This document shows positions 1 through 8,114 of a stretch of 64,000 bases of DNA, piece after piece. The stretch spans positions 62,001 through 126,000 of the forward strand of contig CAWESK010000004.1 of assembly GCA_963811685.1 (NCBI GenBank), given 5' to 3'. Position 1 is the stretch's first letter, and each line of letters starts with the position of its first letter. Position numbers and translations under genes: made by a program. Below the pieces are notes generated by a model that was given only the letters and a program-made list of their open reading frames with translations, was not told the DNA's origin and made no database searches. The DNA is from CAIWHR01 sp963811685 (lineage in GTDB: Bacteria > Pseudomonadota > Gammaproteobacteria > Burkholderiales > Casimicrobiaceae).

Positions 1-78
1 ACCGCGGGCGGCGTCTACACGATCTACGTCATGGGACCGGCCGGCGCGCTGCAGGGCGTGGTCGTGCAGGACTTCTGA
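1..78 (+). CDS. C-terminal end of a DUF4397-like protein (partial)
   Basis: Frame 1 is open from the window edge to a TGA at 76-78, giving the last 25 residues of a protein that starts outside the window. The tail contains VYTIYVMGP and ends VVVQDF. This Tyr/Val-rich strand pattern around a short 'Y-V-x-GP' turn resembles the end of DUF4397 beta-sandwich domains, which are usually secreted. The assignment rests on a short stretch, so function is not claimed. Confidence 0.45.
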   Translation, partial: TAGGVYTIYVMGPAGALQGVVVQDF

Positions 79-114
79 CGGCCTGCCGGTCTGCCGTTGC
101 TCGGGGTCGTGAAT

Positions 115-1311
115 CTACTTCGCGAGAAACGCGCGGATCGCCTCGCCCTGCTTCGCCACGTTGAACACGCCTTCGAGGTGGCCGCCGTCGCCCTCGATCA
201 CGACGACCTCCGCGGTGCCGCCCTGGGCGCGGTAGCGCTCGGCGGCGCGACGCGACAGCTCGGGCGGGAAAATCGTGTCGGAGGCCGCCGGCACGAAGAG
301 AATCCTGGCTTTCATGCCCTTGACCTCGTCGTCGGTCAGCCGATAAAGCTGGTTCGCCTTCGACGTGTAGAGCATTGAGTTCGCATCCGCCGTTTTCGCG
401 CGCGCGAGCCCGGTCTTCATCAGCGTGTCCTCGATCGCGAACAGATTGCCCATCGCCGCGGCGGGCTCCTTGGCCGCGTCGGCGGGCTTGTAGCCGAAGG
501 TCTTCTCGGCCCAGCCCGGGGCGCGCGTCGTGATGGTGATGATCTTGAGCGCGTTCGCAACGCCGTCGAGCGGCTCGTCGCGACCGTAGTAGTCGCCCTG
601 GTTCCATTTCGGATCGAGGCGGATCGGCGTCATCCATACATCGATCATCTCGATGACGTAAGGGGAAATGTCGAACCCCGGACCGATGACGTGCACGACG
701 CGCTCGACGAAATCCGGATATGCCGCGGCCCACTCCATCGCCTGGATGGACCCGCCCGACGCGCCCACGACCGCCTGCAGCTTCTTCACGCCGAGGCTCT
801 CCACCAGGGCCTTGTGCACGCGCACGGTGTCGCGGTAGGTGACGACCGGGAACGCCATGCCCCACGGCTTGCCCGTCTCGGGGTTGATCGTCGACGGCCC
901 GGTCGTCGTCACGTTCGGGTCTTTCGTGTTGAGGTTCACCAGCGCGTCGGCGCTGATCACGAAGTACTTGTCGGTGTCGAGCGGCCGGCCCGCGCCGATG
1001 ATCGGGTCCCAGTAGCCGGGCGCCGCATCGGTCGGCGCATACCTGCCCGCGGCATGCGATGTGGCGGTGAAGAAATGGGGGACGAAAATGGCGTTGTCGC
1101 CGGCGGCGTTGAGCTTGCCGTAGGTCTCGTAGCCGACACGGACGTTCTTCAGCGTCTTGCCGCCTACCGTCGTGTACGAAGGCAACGCGAACACCTTCTT
1201 CTCGACCGGTCCGTCATACGCGCGCACGGCCGCGGAAACGAGCAGCAGCGCGACGGTGAGGGCGGATGCCGCGATGCGCGCCGTCCCGGCGCGCGAAAGC
1301 GCGATCAGCAT
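115..1311 (-). CDS. Secreted alpha/beta hydrolase, homoserine O-acetyltransferase (MetX)-like
   Basis: A 398-residue alpha/beta hydrolase. The ATG at 1311 is chosen because a GAAGGAG ribosome site lies about 8 nt upstream and because it opens a clear signal peptide (hydrophobic core around residues 10-25, cut near AVRAYDG). The MetX-type order is visible: an N-terminal 'VGYETYG' strand, a nucleophile elbow GASGGS, and a C-terminal acid/His pair (SDTIFPP, then GDGGHLEG). Cytoplasmic MetX enzymes acylate homoserine in methionine synthesis. The exported form, and GASGG in place of the usual GGSxGG elbow, suggest another acyl-transfer or esterase substrate. It is divergent from pyk, with a 146-bp gap. 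The fold is secure; the substrate is not known. Confidence 0.8.
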   Translation of the reverse strand: MLIALSRAGTARIAASALTVALLLVSAAVRAYDGPVEKKVFALPSYTTVGGKTLKNVRVGYETYGKLNAAGDNAIFVPHFFTATSHAAGRYAPTDAAPGYWDPIIGAGRPLDTDKYFVISADALVNLNTKDPNVTTTGPSTINPETGKPWGMAFPVVTYRDTVRVHKALVESLGVKKLQAVVGASGGSIQAMEWAAAYPDFVERVVHVIGPGFDISPYVIEMIDVWMTPIRLDPKWNQGDYYGRDEPLDGVANALKIITITTRAPGWAEKTFGYKPADAAKEPAAAMGNLFAIEDTLMKTGLARAKTADANSMLYTSKANQLYRLTDDEVKGMKARILFVPAASDTIFPPELSRRAAERYRAQGGTAEVVVIEGDGGHLEGVFNVAKQGEAIRAFLAK

Positions 1312-1457
1312 CGGAGTGTCTCCTTCGTGTAGATGCCGCGGATGGCCCGGGCCCGTGCGCATTCTATACGCGTCGCCGGCGCCGCGGCATTTCGTCGCGC
1401 CGCGAAATGGCATACCATCGACGCCTTTCGATGCTCGTTGCGCCCATTCAGGAACCC

Positions 1458-2885
1458 ATGCCCCGCGCCACCAAGATCGTCGCCACGCTCGGCCCCGCCT
1501 GCAGCGAGCCCGCGACGCTGACGCGCCTCATCGCGGCGGGCGTCGACGTCGTGCGGATGAATTTCTCCCACGGCAAGGCCGCGGATCACGTGGCGCGCGC
1601 GCAGCAGGTCCGCGACGTGGCGCACACGCTCGGCCGCGAGGTCGCGATCATGGCGGACCTGCAGGGGCCGAAGATCCGCGTCGGCAAGTTCGCCGACGGC
1701 AAGGTGGAGCTCGAGCCGGGGCAGCGCTTCGACCTCGATGCCGAATTGAAGATCGGAGACGCCACCCAGGTCGGCCTCGATTACAAGGAGCTTCCGCGCG
1801 ACGTCGCGCCGGGCGCGATCCTGCTGCTCAACGATGGCCTGATCCGGCTGGTCGTCGAGGCCGTCGACGGGCCGCGCATCGTCACGCGCGTGGTGCTGGG
1901 CGGCACGCTGTCGAACAACAAGGGGATCAACCGGCTGGGCGGCGGGCTCACCGCGCCTGCGTTGACGGCCAAGGACATGGACGACGTGAAGGCGGCGGTC
2001 GAGATGAAGGCCGACTATCTCGCGGTGTCCTTTCCGAAGAGCAAGGAAGACATGTACATGGCGCGCCAGCTGCTGCTCGCCGCAGGCGGCCAGGCGCAGG
2101 TGATCGCGAAGATCGAGCGCGCGGAGGCGATTGTCGCGCTGGCGGAGATCATCGACGCCTCCGACGGCATCATGGTCGCGCGCGGCGACCTCGCTGTCGA
2201 AGTCGGCAATGCGGCGGTGCCCGGCCTGCAGAAACGGATGATCCGCATGGCGCGCGAGCGCAACAAGCTCACGATCACCGCGACGCAGATGATGGAATCG
2301 ATGATCCAGCATCCGGTGCCGACGCGCGCGGAGGTCTCGGACGTCGCCAACGCCGTGCTCGATGGCACCGACGCCGTGATGCTGTCGGCGGAAACGGCGT
2401 CCGGCAAGTACCCGGTCGAGACCGTCGAGACGATGGCGCAGATCTGCGTCGAAGCCGAGAAATCGACGCCGGTCGAGCTCGACCGCGACTTCCTCGACCG
2501 GACGTTCACGCGGATCGACCAGTCGATCGCGATGGCGACGTTGTTCACGGCGTTCCACCTCAAGGTCAAGGCGATCGCGTCGCTCACCGACTCCGGATCG
2601 ACGGCGCTGTGGATGTCGCGCCACGATTGCGGCTGCCCGATCTTCGCGCTGACGCCGAAGGTCGCGACGCAGCGCAAGATGGCGCTCTATCGCAACGTGA
2701 GCTCGCTCTACCTCGAACAGAGCGTGGATCGCGATCAGGTGCTCCGCGCGGTCGAAGACCTGCTGCTGGAGAAGGGTCTCGCGCAGCGCGGCGACCTCGT
2801 CGTGCTGACGATCGGCGAACCGATGGGCAAGTCCGGCGGCACCAATACGATGAAGATTGTCAAGGTCGGCGAACACCGATCTTGA
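1458..2885 (+). CDS. pyk: Pyruvate kinase
   Basis: A 475-residue pyruvate kinase that converts phosphoenolpyruvate and ADP to pyruvate and ATP in the last step of glycolysis. Visible features are the N-terminal MPRATKIVATLGPA barrel strand, the NFSHG loop, the IAKIERAEA strand carrying the catalytic lysine, and MVARGDLAVEVG with metal and substrate ligands. The C-terminal domain ends with 'GEPMGKSGGTNTMKI'. The ATG at 1458 fits the family N-terminus; an in-frame ATG at 1431 would add nine residues. It lies 96 bp before the aldolase gene on the same strand, so two lower-glycolysis/gluconeogenesis enzymes sit together. A long antisense frame over this gene is only GC-driven shadow. Confidence 0.96.
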   Translation: MPRATKIVATLGPACSEPATLTRLIAAGVDVVRMNFSHGKAADHVARAQQVRDVAHTLGREVAIMADLQGPKIRVGKFADGKVELEPGQRFDLDAELKIGDATQVGLDYKELPRDVAPGAILLLNDGLIRLVVEAVDGPRIVTRVVLGGTLSNNKGINRLGGGLTAPALTAKDMDDVKAAVEMKADYLAVSFPKSKEDMYMARQLLLAAGGQAQVIAKIERAEAIVALAEIIDASDGIMVARGDLAVEVGNAAVPGLQKRMIRMARERNKLTITATQMMESMIQHPVPTRAEVSDVANAVLDGTDAVMLSAETASGKYPVETVETMAQICVEAEKSTPVELDRDFLDRTFTRIDQSIAMATLFTAFHLKVKAIASLTDSGSTALWMSRHDCGCPIFALTPKVATQRKMALYRNVSSLYLEQSVDRDQVLRAVEDLLLEKGLAQRGDLVVLTIGEPMGKSGGTNTMKIVKVGEHRS

Positions 2886-2914
2886 CCTGCAGCAGCATGC
2901 CGTTCGAGGCGGAA

Positions 2915-2942
2915 TCTTCACCGTCTCGTCGGGCGGTAAAAT
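2915..2942 (+). promoter_or_regulatory. Possible sigma-70 promoter of fba
   Basis: TCTTCA (2915-2920, 3 of 6 to TTGACA) and TAAAAT (2937-2942, 5 of 6 to TATAAT) are separated by 16 bp. Transcription would start near 2949, leaving a leader of about 33 nt before the TTG start of fba. The AT-rich -10 stands out in this GC-rich sequence; the -35 is weak. Confidence 0.4.
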
Positions 2943-2981
2943 GGCGGCCGCGAATTCATTCCCCTGCCGAAGGAGACCGCC

Positions 2982-4046
2982 TTGCCCCTAGTCTCGATGC
3001 GCCAGCTGCTGGACCACGCCGCCGATCACGAGTACGGCCTGCCCGCCTTCAACGTCAACAATCTCGAGCAGGTGCAGGCCATCATGATGGCCGCGGCCGA
3101 GACCGACAGCCCGGTGATCATGCAAGCGTCCGCCGGCGCGCGCAAATATGCGGGCGAAGCGTTCCTGCGCCACCTGATCGAAGCCGCAGTCGAGAGCCAT
3201 CCGCACATTCCCGTCGTCATGCACCAGGATCACGGCCAGTCGCCGGACGTCTGCGCGTCGGCGATGAAGCTCGGCTTCACCAGCGTGATGATGGACGGAT
3301 CGCTGATGGCGGACGGCAAGTCGATCGCGAGCTACGACTACAACCTCGACGTGACGCGCAAGGTCGTCGGCATGGCCCACGCTATCGGCGTCACCGTCGA
3401 GGGCGAGCTGGGGTGCCTCGGCTCGCTGGAGACGATGAAGGGCGACAAGGAGGATGGCCATGGCGCCGAAGGCACGATGACGCGGGAGATGCTCCTCACC
3501 GATCCCGACCAGGCTGCCGACTTCGTGCGCAATACGCAGCTCGATGCGCTGGCGATCGCGATCGGCACCTCGCACGGCGCCTACAAGTTCACGCGCAAGC
3601 CGACGGGCGACATCCTCGCCATCGACCGCATCAAGGCGATCCATGCGCGCATTCCGAATACGCATCTCGTGATGCACGGCAGCTCGTCCGTGCCGCAGGA
3701 GCTCCTCGCGATCATCCGCGAGAACGGCGGCGAGATGAAGGAGACCTATGGCGTGCCGGTGGAGGAAATCCAGGAGGGCATCCGGCACGGCGTGCGCAAG
3801 ATCAACATCGACACCGACATCAGGCTCGCGATGACCGCGGCGGTGCGCAAGTTCCTCGCGGCGAACCGCAGCGCTTTCGACCCGCGCGATTACCTGAAGC
3901 CCGCGCGCGAGGCCGCGAAGGCGATCTGCAAGGCGCGCTACGAGCAATTCGGCTGCGCGGGCATGGGCTCGAGGATCAAGCCGCAGCCCCTTGCGTCGGT
4001 CGCGCAGCGTTACAAGGCGGGCGAGCTCGCGCAGGTCGTGCGCTGA
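2982..4046 (+). CDS. fba: Fructose-bisphosphate aldolase, class II
   Basis: A 354-residue zinc-dependent aldolase interconverting fructose 1,6-bisphosphate with dihydroxyacetone phosphate and glyceraldehyde 3-phosphate. The start codon is TTG: the reading MPLVSMRQLLDHA matches the family N-terminus exactly and AAGGAG lies 6-7 nt before it; the ATG five codons later has no such site. Zinc and substrate motifs are HQDHGQ, GTSHGAYK, HGSSSVP and KINIDTDIR. The length and the long C-terminal helix fit the subtype that in proteobacteria serves both glycolysis and Calvin-cycle sugar interconversion. No other Calvin-cycle gene is in the window, so I do not infer autotrophy. Confidence 0.96.
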   Translation: MPLVSMRQLLDHAADHEYGLPAFNVNNLEQVQAIMMAAAETDSPVIMQASAGARKYAGEAFLRHLIEAAVESHPHIPVVMHQDHGQSPDVCASAMKLGFTSVMMDGSLMADGKSIASYDYNLDVTRKVVGMAHAIGVTVEGELGCLGSLETMKGDKEDGHGAEGTMTREMLLTDPDQAADFVRNTQLDALAIAIGTSHGAYKFTRKPTGDILAIDRIKAIHARIPNTHLVMHGSSSVPQELLAIIRENGGEMKETYGVPVEEIQEGIRHGVRKINIDTDIRLAMTAAVRKFLAANRSAFDPRDYLKPAREAAKAICKARYEQFGCAGMGSRIKPQPLASVAQRYKAGELAQVVR

Positions 4047-4119
4047 AGACTTCTGATGGAGCGCGGCGCGCTCGGCGGCCGCGTTCGCGTCCGTAGCACG
4101 CCGCATTCTGTCACTCTGT

Positions 4120-5385
4120 TCATCGGGACATGCCGGTCACGAACATCGCGACCACGGCCGCGGCCATGGTCCAGGTCGCAAGCCAGCCCAGCGCCTTCAG
4201 CCGCCGCGTGACGGTGAACGGCCCCATCACGTGGGGATCGTCGGCGAGCAGCATCATCACGATCATGATCGGCACGGCGATCACGCCGTTGATCACGGCA
4301 CTCCAGAACAGCGCCTTGATGGGATCGATCGGCGTGAAGTCGAGGACTACGCCGCCGAGCGTCGCCAGCGCGATGATCGCGTAGAACTCGCGTGCTTCCA
4401 GAAGCTTGCGGTCGAGGCCGCTCTTCCACTCGAACGCCTCGGTGACCGCGTACGCCGCGGACCCGGCGAGCACCGGCACGGCCAGCATCCCCGTGCCGAT
4501 GATGCCGAGGCTGAACAGCAGGAAGGTGGCATCACCGGCCAGCGGGCGCAGTGCCTCGGCCGCCTGGGCGGAGGTCTGAATGTCTTCGACTCCGGCCGCA
4601 TGGAGCGTCGCGGCGGCGCTGACGATGATGAACAGCGCGATGAGGTTCGAGAAGCCCATTCCGATGTAGGTGTCGATCTTGATCCGGCGCAGCTGCTTGC
4701 GCGCGGTGTCCGGCGACTGCTTCAGCGGCGCCGCCGCGGGATCGGCGTTCACCTCCTCGACTTCCTGCGCCGCCTGCCAGAAGAAGAGATAGGGGCTGAT
4801 CGTCGTCCCGAACACGGCGACGATGACGGTCAGCGCCTGCCCGTCCAGCGTGAGTCGCGGCCAGACGAGGCCGATCAGCGCCTCGTGCCAGGGAACCGAG
4901 ATCGTGAAGACGACGGCGACGTAAGCGAGCAGCGCGAGCGTCAGCCACTTGAGATAGCCGACGTAGCGCCGATAGGACAGGAACACCTGAAGCAGCAGCC
5001 CGACGGCGCCGAACAGGAAGATGTAGAGATGTCTCGAGCCGCCGACGACGAGCGCCAGCGCGTCGCCCATCGCGGCGATGTCGGCGGCGACGTTGATCGT
5101 GTTGGCGATCACCAGCATCGCAACGATCGCATAGAGGACGGGCCGCGGAAAGTGGCTGCGGATGTTCGACGCGAGGCCGTGCCCGGTCACGCGACCCATC
5201 CGCGCACTCACCATCTGCACGCCCACCATCAGCGGATACGTCAGCACCATCGTCCAGCCCAGCTGGTAGCCGAACTGCGCGCCCGCCTGCGAATACGTGG
5301 CGATTCCGCTCGGATCGTCGTCCGCGGCTCCGGTGATGAGGCCGGGGCCGAGGTGGCGCATCCATTGACGCGTGGATTTGATCAT
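4120..5385 (-). CDS. NRAMP-family divalent metal transporter, NRMT-like variant
   Basis: A 421-residue inner-membrane protein with about eleven hydrophobic segments and the NRAMP fold (start HLGPGLITGAADDDPSG). Canonical NRAMP manganese/iron transporters carry DPGN in helix 1 and MPH in helix 6. Here helix 1 has DPSG (residues 24-27) and helix 6 has SPY (about residue 195), so the asparagine and methionine metal ligands are missing. Such substitutions are known in NRAMP-related proteins, including magnesium-selective ones, so the cargo is probably not Mn2+ or Fe2+. It is convergent with fba and has no metal-regulated neighbour. The family is secure; the substrate is an inference. Confidence 0.85.
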   Translation of the reverse strand: MIKSTRQWMRHLGPGLITGAADDDPSGIATYSQAGAQFGYQLGWTMVLTYPLMVGVQMVSARMGRVTGHGLASNIRSHFPRPVLYAIVAMLVIANTINVAADIAAMGDALALVVGGSRHLYIFLFGAVGLLLQVFLSYRRYVGYLKWLTLALLAYVAVVFTISVPWHEALIGLVWPRLTLDGQALTVIVAVFGTTISPYLFFWQAAQEVEEVNADPAAAPLKQSPDTARKQLRRIKIDTYIGMGFSNLIALFIIVSAAATLHAAGVEDIQTSAQAAEALRPLAGDATFLLFSLGIIGTGMLAVPVLAGSAAYAVTEAFEWKSGLDRKLLEAREFYAIIALATLGGVVLDFTPIDPIKALFWSAVINGVIAVPIMIVMMLLADDPHVMGPFTVTRRLKALGWLATWTMAAAVVAMFVTGMSR

Positions 5386-5515
5386 GACGGCTCCGGCGGA
5401 AGTCGCCGCAGCGCATCAGGCGCCCGCGGCGGTGGGCGAGTGTACACGCAACCGCGCGGAACTGCGGACTCCGCGCCGCAATTGCAGCGTAAGAAATTGT
5501 ATCGTCAGCGTCCCG

Positions 5516-6328
5516 TCAGCGAGCGGGCAGGCAGGCCGGCGTCAGCGGCACCGCGAGCGCCTGCAATACGTCGCCGGTCTCCACGTTCTGCACGAAGGCA
5601 ACGATCGTCGACGCCTTGCCGGCCTCCGCCGGCAGCGGCAGGACCACGGTGCCCGCGGCCTCGCCGCTCGCGCCAGTGCGGAGGTCCCCGCGAAGGTCGC
5701 GCACCACGTGGTCATGCACGAGGCGCTTGCCCTTGTTCTCGCCGGCCTTGACGTCGGAGGCGAGGCCGTCGTCGGTCAACGCGATGAACAGCGTGGCGCC
5801 CTTGCGCTGGGCCTCGCCCGGCACGCGCGCCGTCGCATTCACCGCCACGGCGCCGGGCCGCGGGGTGACCTCCAGCGCGATCTCGGCCCGTGCCGGCATG
5901 CGCCCCGCCGCGGCGATCGCAGCCGCGCTCGACTTTTCGGTGTGCCAGTCACGAAGGTCGCGCCCCTGCACCAGCACTTGCGGCGTATAGACGAGATCGG
6001 ACCGCGCGGCGCGCGCCGAGTCGTACTGCCGCTTCGTCCACGCGGGAGCAGCGAAGCGATCCTTCCAGCCCAGCCGGTCCCAGTAGTCGACGTGAAAGGC
6101 GACGGCAACGGCGCCGTCGTTTGCGCCGCCCGCGGCGAACTTCGACGACAGCCAGCGATCCGCGGGCGGACAGCTGTCGCAACCCTCGGAGGTATAGAGC
6201 TCGACCAGCGGGGTCGTCAGGCGACCGCTTTCCGCCTTGCAGGCAGGGACGGCGGCGGCGGCCGGCGCCGCGCCGAGAATCGCAGCGGCCAATGCCGCAA
6301 AGGAACGCGTGGTGAAGAAAGATTCCAT
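5516..6328 (-). CDS. DUF1223 secreted thioredoxin-fold protein
   Basis: 270 residues. ATG at 6328 follows AGGAGG at a good distance and opens a signal peptide ending near APAAAAVPA. The mature protein begins with LVELYTSEGCDSCPPAD, the DUF1223 signature, in which CDSC sits where the thioredoxin CxxC would be. Further family blocks are AFHVDYWDRLGW and YTPQVLVQG. The C-terminal part is a beta-rich domain. DUF1223 proteins have no agreed function; a periplasmic thiol redox role is plausible from the fold. Divergent from the small membrane protein gene downstream. Confidence 0.85.
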   Translation of the reverse strand: MESFFTTRSFAALAAAILGAAPAAAAVPACKAESGRLTTPLVELYTSEGCDSCPPADRWLSSKFAAGGANDGAVAVAFHVDYWDRLGWKDRFAAPAWTKRQYDSARAARSDLVYTPQVLVQGRDLRDWHTEKSSAAAIAAAGRMPARAEIALEVTPRPGAVAVNATARVPGEAQRKGATLFIALTDDGLASDVKAGENKGKRLVHDHVVRDLRGDLRTGASGEAAGTVVLPLPAEAGKASTIVAFVQNVETGDVLQALAVPLTPACLPAR

Positions 6329-6463
6329 GGACGCCTCCTGGTATCGGTCGCGGGGAGCCGTCCCATCCTTACGGGTGGGCTGTGCTACGATCGTTTGCGC
6401 GGCAAGCTTACCGCGCCGGCAAGCTGCGCGCTTGCGTCGGGACGCCATCGTGGAGGATTCGTC

Positions 6464-6721
6464 ATGGGCATCATGAGCATCATCGGAACGATCATCGTGG
6501 GGTTTGTCGTCGGTGTGCTCGCGCGCTGGTTCTACCCGGGTGTCGTGCCCATGGGGTTCATCCTGACGACGATCCTCGGCATTGCCGGCTCCTTCCTCGG
6601 CGGCCTTCTGGGCGGCATCCTCTTCAAGTCACCCGACGGCAATTTCCACCCTGCGGGCTGGGTACTGTCCGTGATCGGCGCGATCATCATCATCTGGGGC
6701 TATTTCACGTTCCTCAAATGA
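6464..6721 (+). CDS. GlsB/YeaQ/YmgE-family small membrane protein
   Basis: 85 residues, almost entirely three hydrophobic segments separated by glycine-rich turns: IIGTIIVGFVVGVLARWFYPG, then ILTTILGIAGSFLGGLLGG, then a C-terminal segment ending YFTFLK. This is the transglycosylase-associated/YeaQ pattern. GGAGG lies 8 nt before the ATG at 6464. Members are commonly stress-induced; the biochemical role is unknown. Confidence 0.85.
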   Translation: MGIMSIIGTIIVGFVVGVLARWFYPGVVPMGFILTTILGIAGSFLGGLLGGILFKSPDGNFHPAGWVLSVIGAIIIIWGYFTFLK

Positions 6722-6749
6722 CCCTTCGCCGGCGCAGCATCCGCGGTCC

Positions 6750-7436
6750 ATGATCGACAAGACCGTTCGGAGCGGGGCGGCCGCCGTCGCCGACATCCCC
6801 GACGGCGCGACGATCATGCTCGGCGGATTCGGCGCGGCGGGCATGCCCTCCCATCTCATCGACGCGCTGATCGTGCAAGGCGCCCGCGCCCTCACCATCG
6901 TGAATAACAATGCCGGCAACGGCGACGCCGGGCTTGCGGCGCTCATCAAGGCGCGGCGGGTGAAGAAGATCATCTGCTCGTTTCCGCGGCAGGTCGATTC
7001 GCATCATTTCGACGCGCAGTACCGCGCGGGTGAAATCGAGCTCGAGCTCGTGCCGCAGGGCAATCTCGCCGAGCGCATTCGCGCCGCGGGGGCCGGCATC
7101 GGCGCTTTCTTCACGCCGACCGCCTACGGGACAGAGCTCGCGGAAGGCAAGGAGACGCGCGTGATCGCGGGTCGCGCACACGTGCTCGAGTACCCCATCC
7201 ACGCCGACTATGCGCTGATCCGCGCGGACCGCGGCGACCGCTGGGGCAATCTCGTCTATCGCAAGACCGCGCGCAACTTCGGACCCGTCATGGCCACGGC
7301 AGCGCGCTGCACGATCGCCGAGGTGCGCGCGATCGTACCGCTCGGCGCGCTCGATCCCGAGTGCATCGCGACGCCGGGAATCTTCGTGCATCGCCTGGTG
7401 GCGGTCGCCGACAACCGTGGCGCTGCCGCCGCGTGA
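6750..7436 (+). CDS. pcaI: 3-oxoadipate CoA-transferase subunit A
   Basis: A 228-residue alpha subunit of a succinyl-CoA:3-oxoacid CoA-transferase. The glycine-rich CoA-binding loop MLGGFGAAGMP follows the N-terminal helix, and the family blocks LTIVNNNAGNGD and GNLVYRKTARNF are present. With PcaJ it moves CoA from succinyl-CoA to 3-oxoadipate. The general 3-ketoacid transferase (ScoA) is close in sequence, but adjacency to pcaF and pobA favours the aromatic pathway. Only 7 bp separate its stop from pcaJ. No pca regulator gene lies in the window. Confidence 0.88.
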   Translation: MIDKTVRSGAAAVADIPDGATIMLGGFGAAGMPSHLIDALIVQGARALTIVNNNAGNGDAGLAALIKARRVKKIICSFPRQVDSHHFDAQYRAGEIELELVPQGNLAERIRAAGAGIGAFFTPTAYGTELAEGKETRVIAGRAHVLEYPIHADYALIRADRGDRWGNLVYRKTARNFGPVMATAARCTIAEVRAIVPLGALDPECIATPGIFVHRLVAVADNRGAAAA

Positions 7437-7443
7437 GTCGATC

Positions 7444-8103
7444 GTGAGCCGCTACACGCCAGAGCAGATGGCCGCGCGCGTCGCGCGGGACATCCCGGAA
7501 GGTGCGTACGTGAACCTCGGCATAGGGCTCCCCACGCTCGTCGCCAATCATCTGCCGAAGGATCGCGAGATCGTGCTGCACAGCGAGAACGGCGTGCTCG
7601 GCATGGGTCCCGCGCCGGCGCCGGACGCAGAGGATCCCGACCTCGTCAACGCGAGCAAGCGCCCCGTGACGCTGCGACCCGGCGGCAGCTATTTCAATCA
7701 CGCCGACTCGTTCGCGATGATCCGCGGTGGCCACATCGACATCTGCGTGCTGGGCGCCTATCAGGTCTCGGTGACGGGCGACCTCGCGAATTGGCACACG
7801 GGCGAGCCCGACGCGATTCCCGCCGTCGGCGGCGCGATGGACCTCGCGATCGGCGCGAAGAGCGTGTTCGTCATGATGGAGCACCTCACCAAGGCCGGTG
7901 CAAGCAAGATCGTGCCGCGCTGCACCTGTCCGATTACGGGCATCGCCTGCGTCAGTCGCATCTACACGGACCTGGCCGTCGTCGATGTCACGCGCAGCGG
8001 CCTCGTCGTCGTCGACATCGTCGACGGTATGCCTTTCGCCGAGCTCGAACGCCTGAGCGGCGTCCCGCTGCACGACGAAATCACAACCGCAACCGCGCGC
8101 TGA
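7444..8103 (+). CDS. pcaJ: 3-oxoadipate CoA-transferase subunit B
   Basis: A 219-residue beta subunit. The catalytic glutamate is in SENG (about residue 48) and the family block GIGLPTLVANHLP precedes it; GGAMDLAIGAK and KIVPRCTCPITG follow. I start at GTG 7444 because VSRYTPEQMAARVARD matches the family N-terminus and gives the usual length. An in-frame GTG at 7417 would overlap pcaI. It forms the heterodimer or heterotetramer with PcaI and is expressed in the same operon. Confidence 0.88.
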   Translation: MSRYTPEQMAARVARDIPEGAYVNLGIGLPTLVANHLPKDREIVLHSENGVLGMGPAPAPDAEDPDLVNASKRPVTLRPGGSYFNHADSFAMIRGGHIDICVLGAYQVSVTGDLANWHTGEPDAIPAVGGAMDLAIGAKSVFVMMEHLTKAGASKIVPRCTCPITGIACVSRIYTDLAVVDVTRSGLVVVDIVDGMPFAELERLSGVPLHDEITTATAR

Positions 8104-8114
8104 CGGAACAATCC

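Noticed and set aside
1305..2921. Long minus-strand open frame (538 residues) opposite pyruvate kinase, and many like it elsewhere
   Set aside because: High-GC coding sequence leaves antisense frames open; the translations are Arg/His/Ala-rich with no domain, while the plus-strand frame is a complete enzyme.
6362..6379. Hairpin (CCCATCC-TTAC-GGGTGGG) as a terminator or attenuator between the DUF1223 and YeaQ-type genes
   Set aside because: Stable stem, but no T-tract and no leader peptide; it may simply be part of the divergent promoter region.
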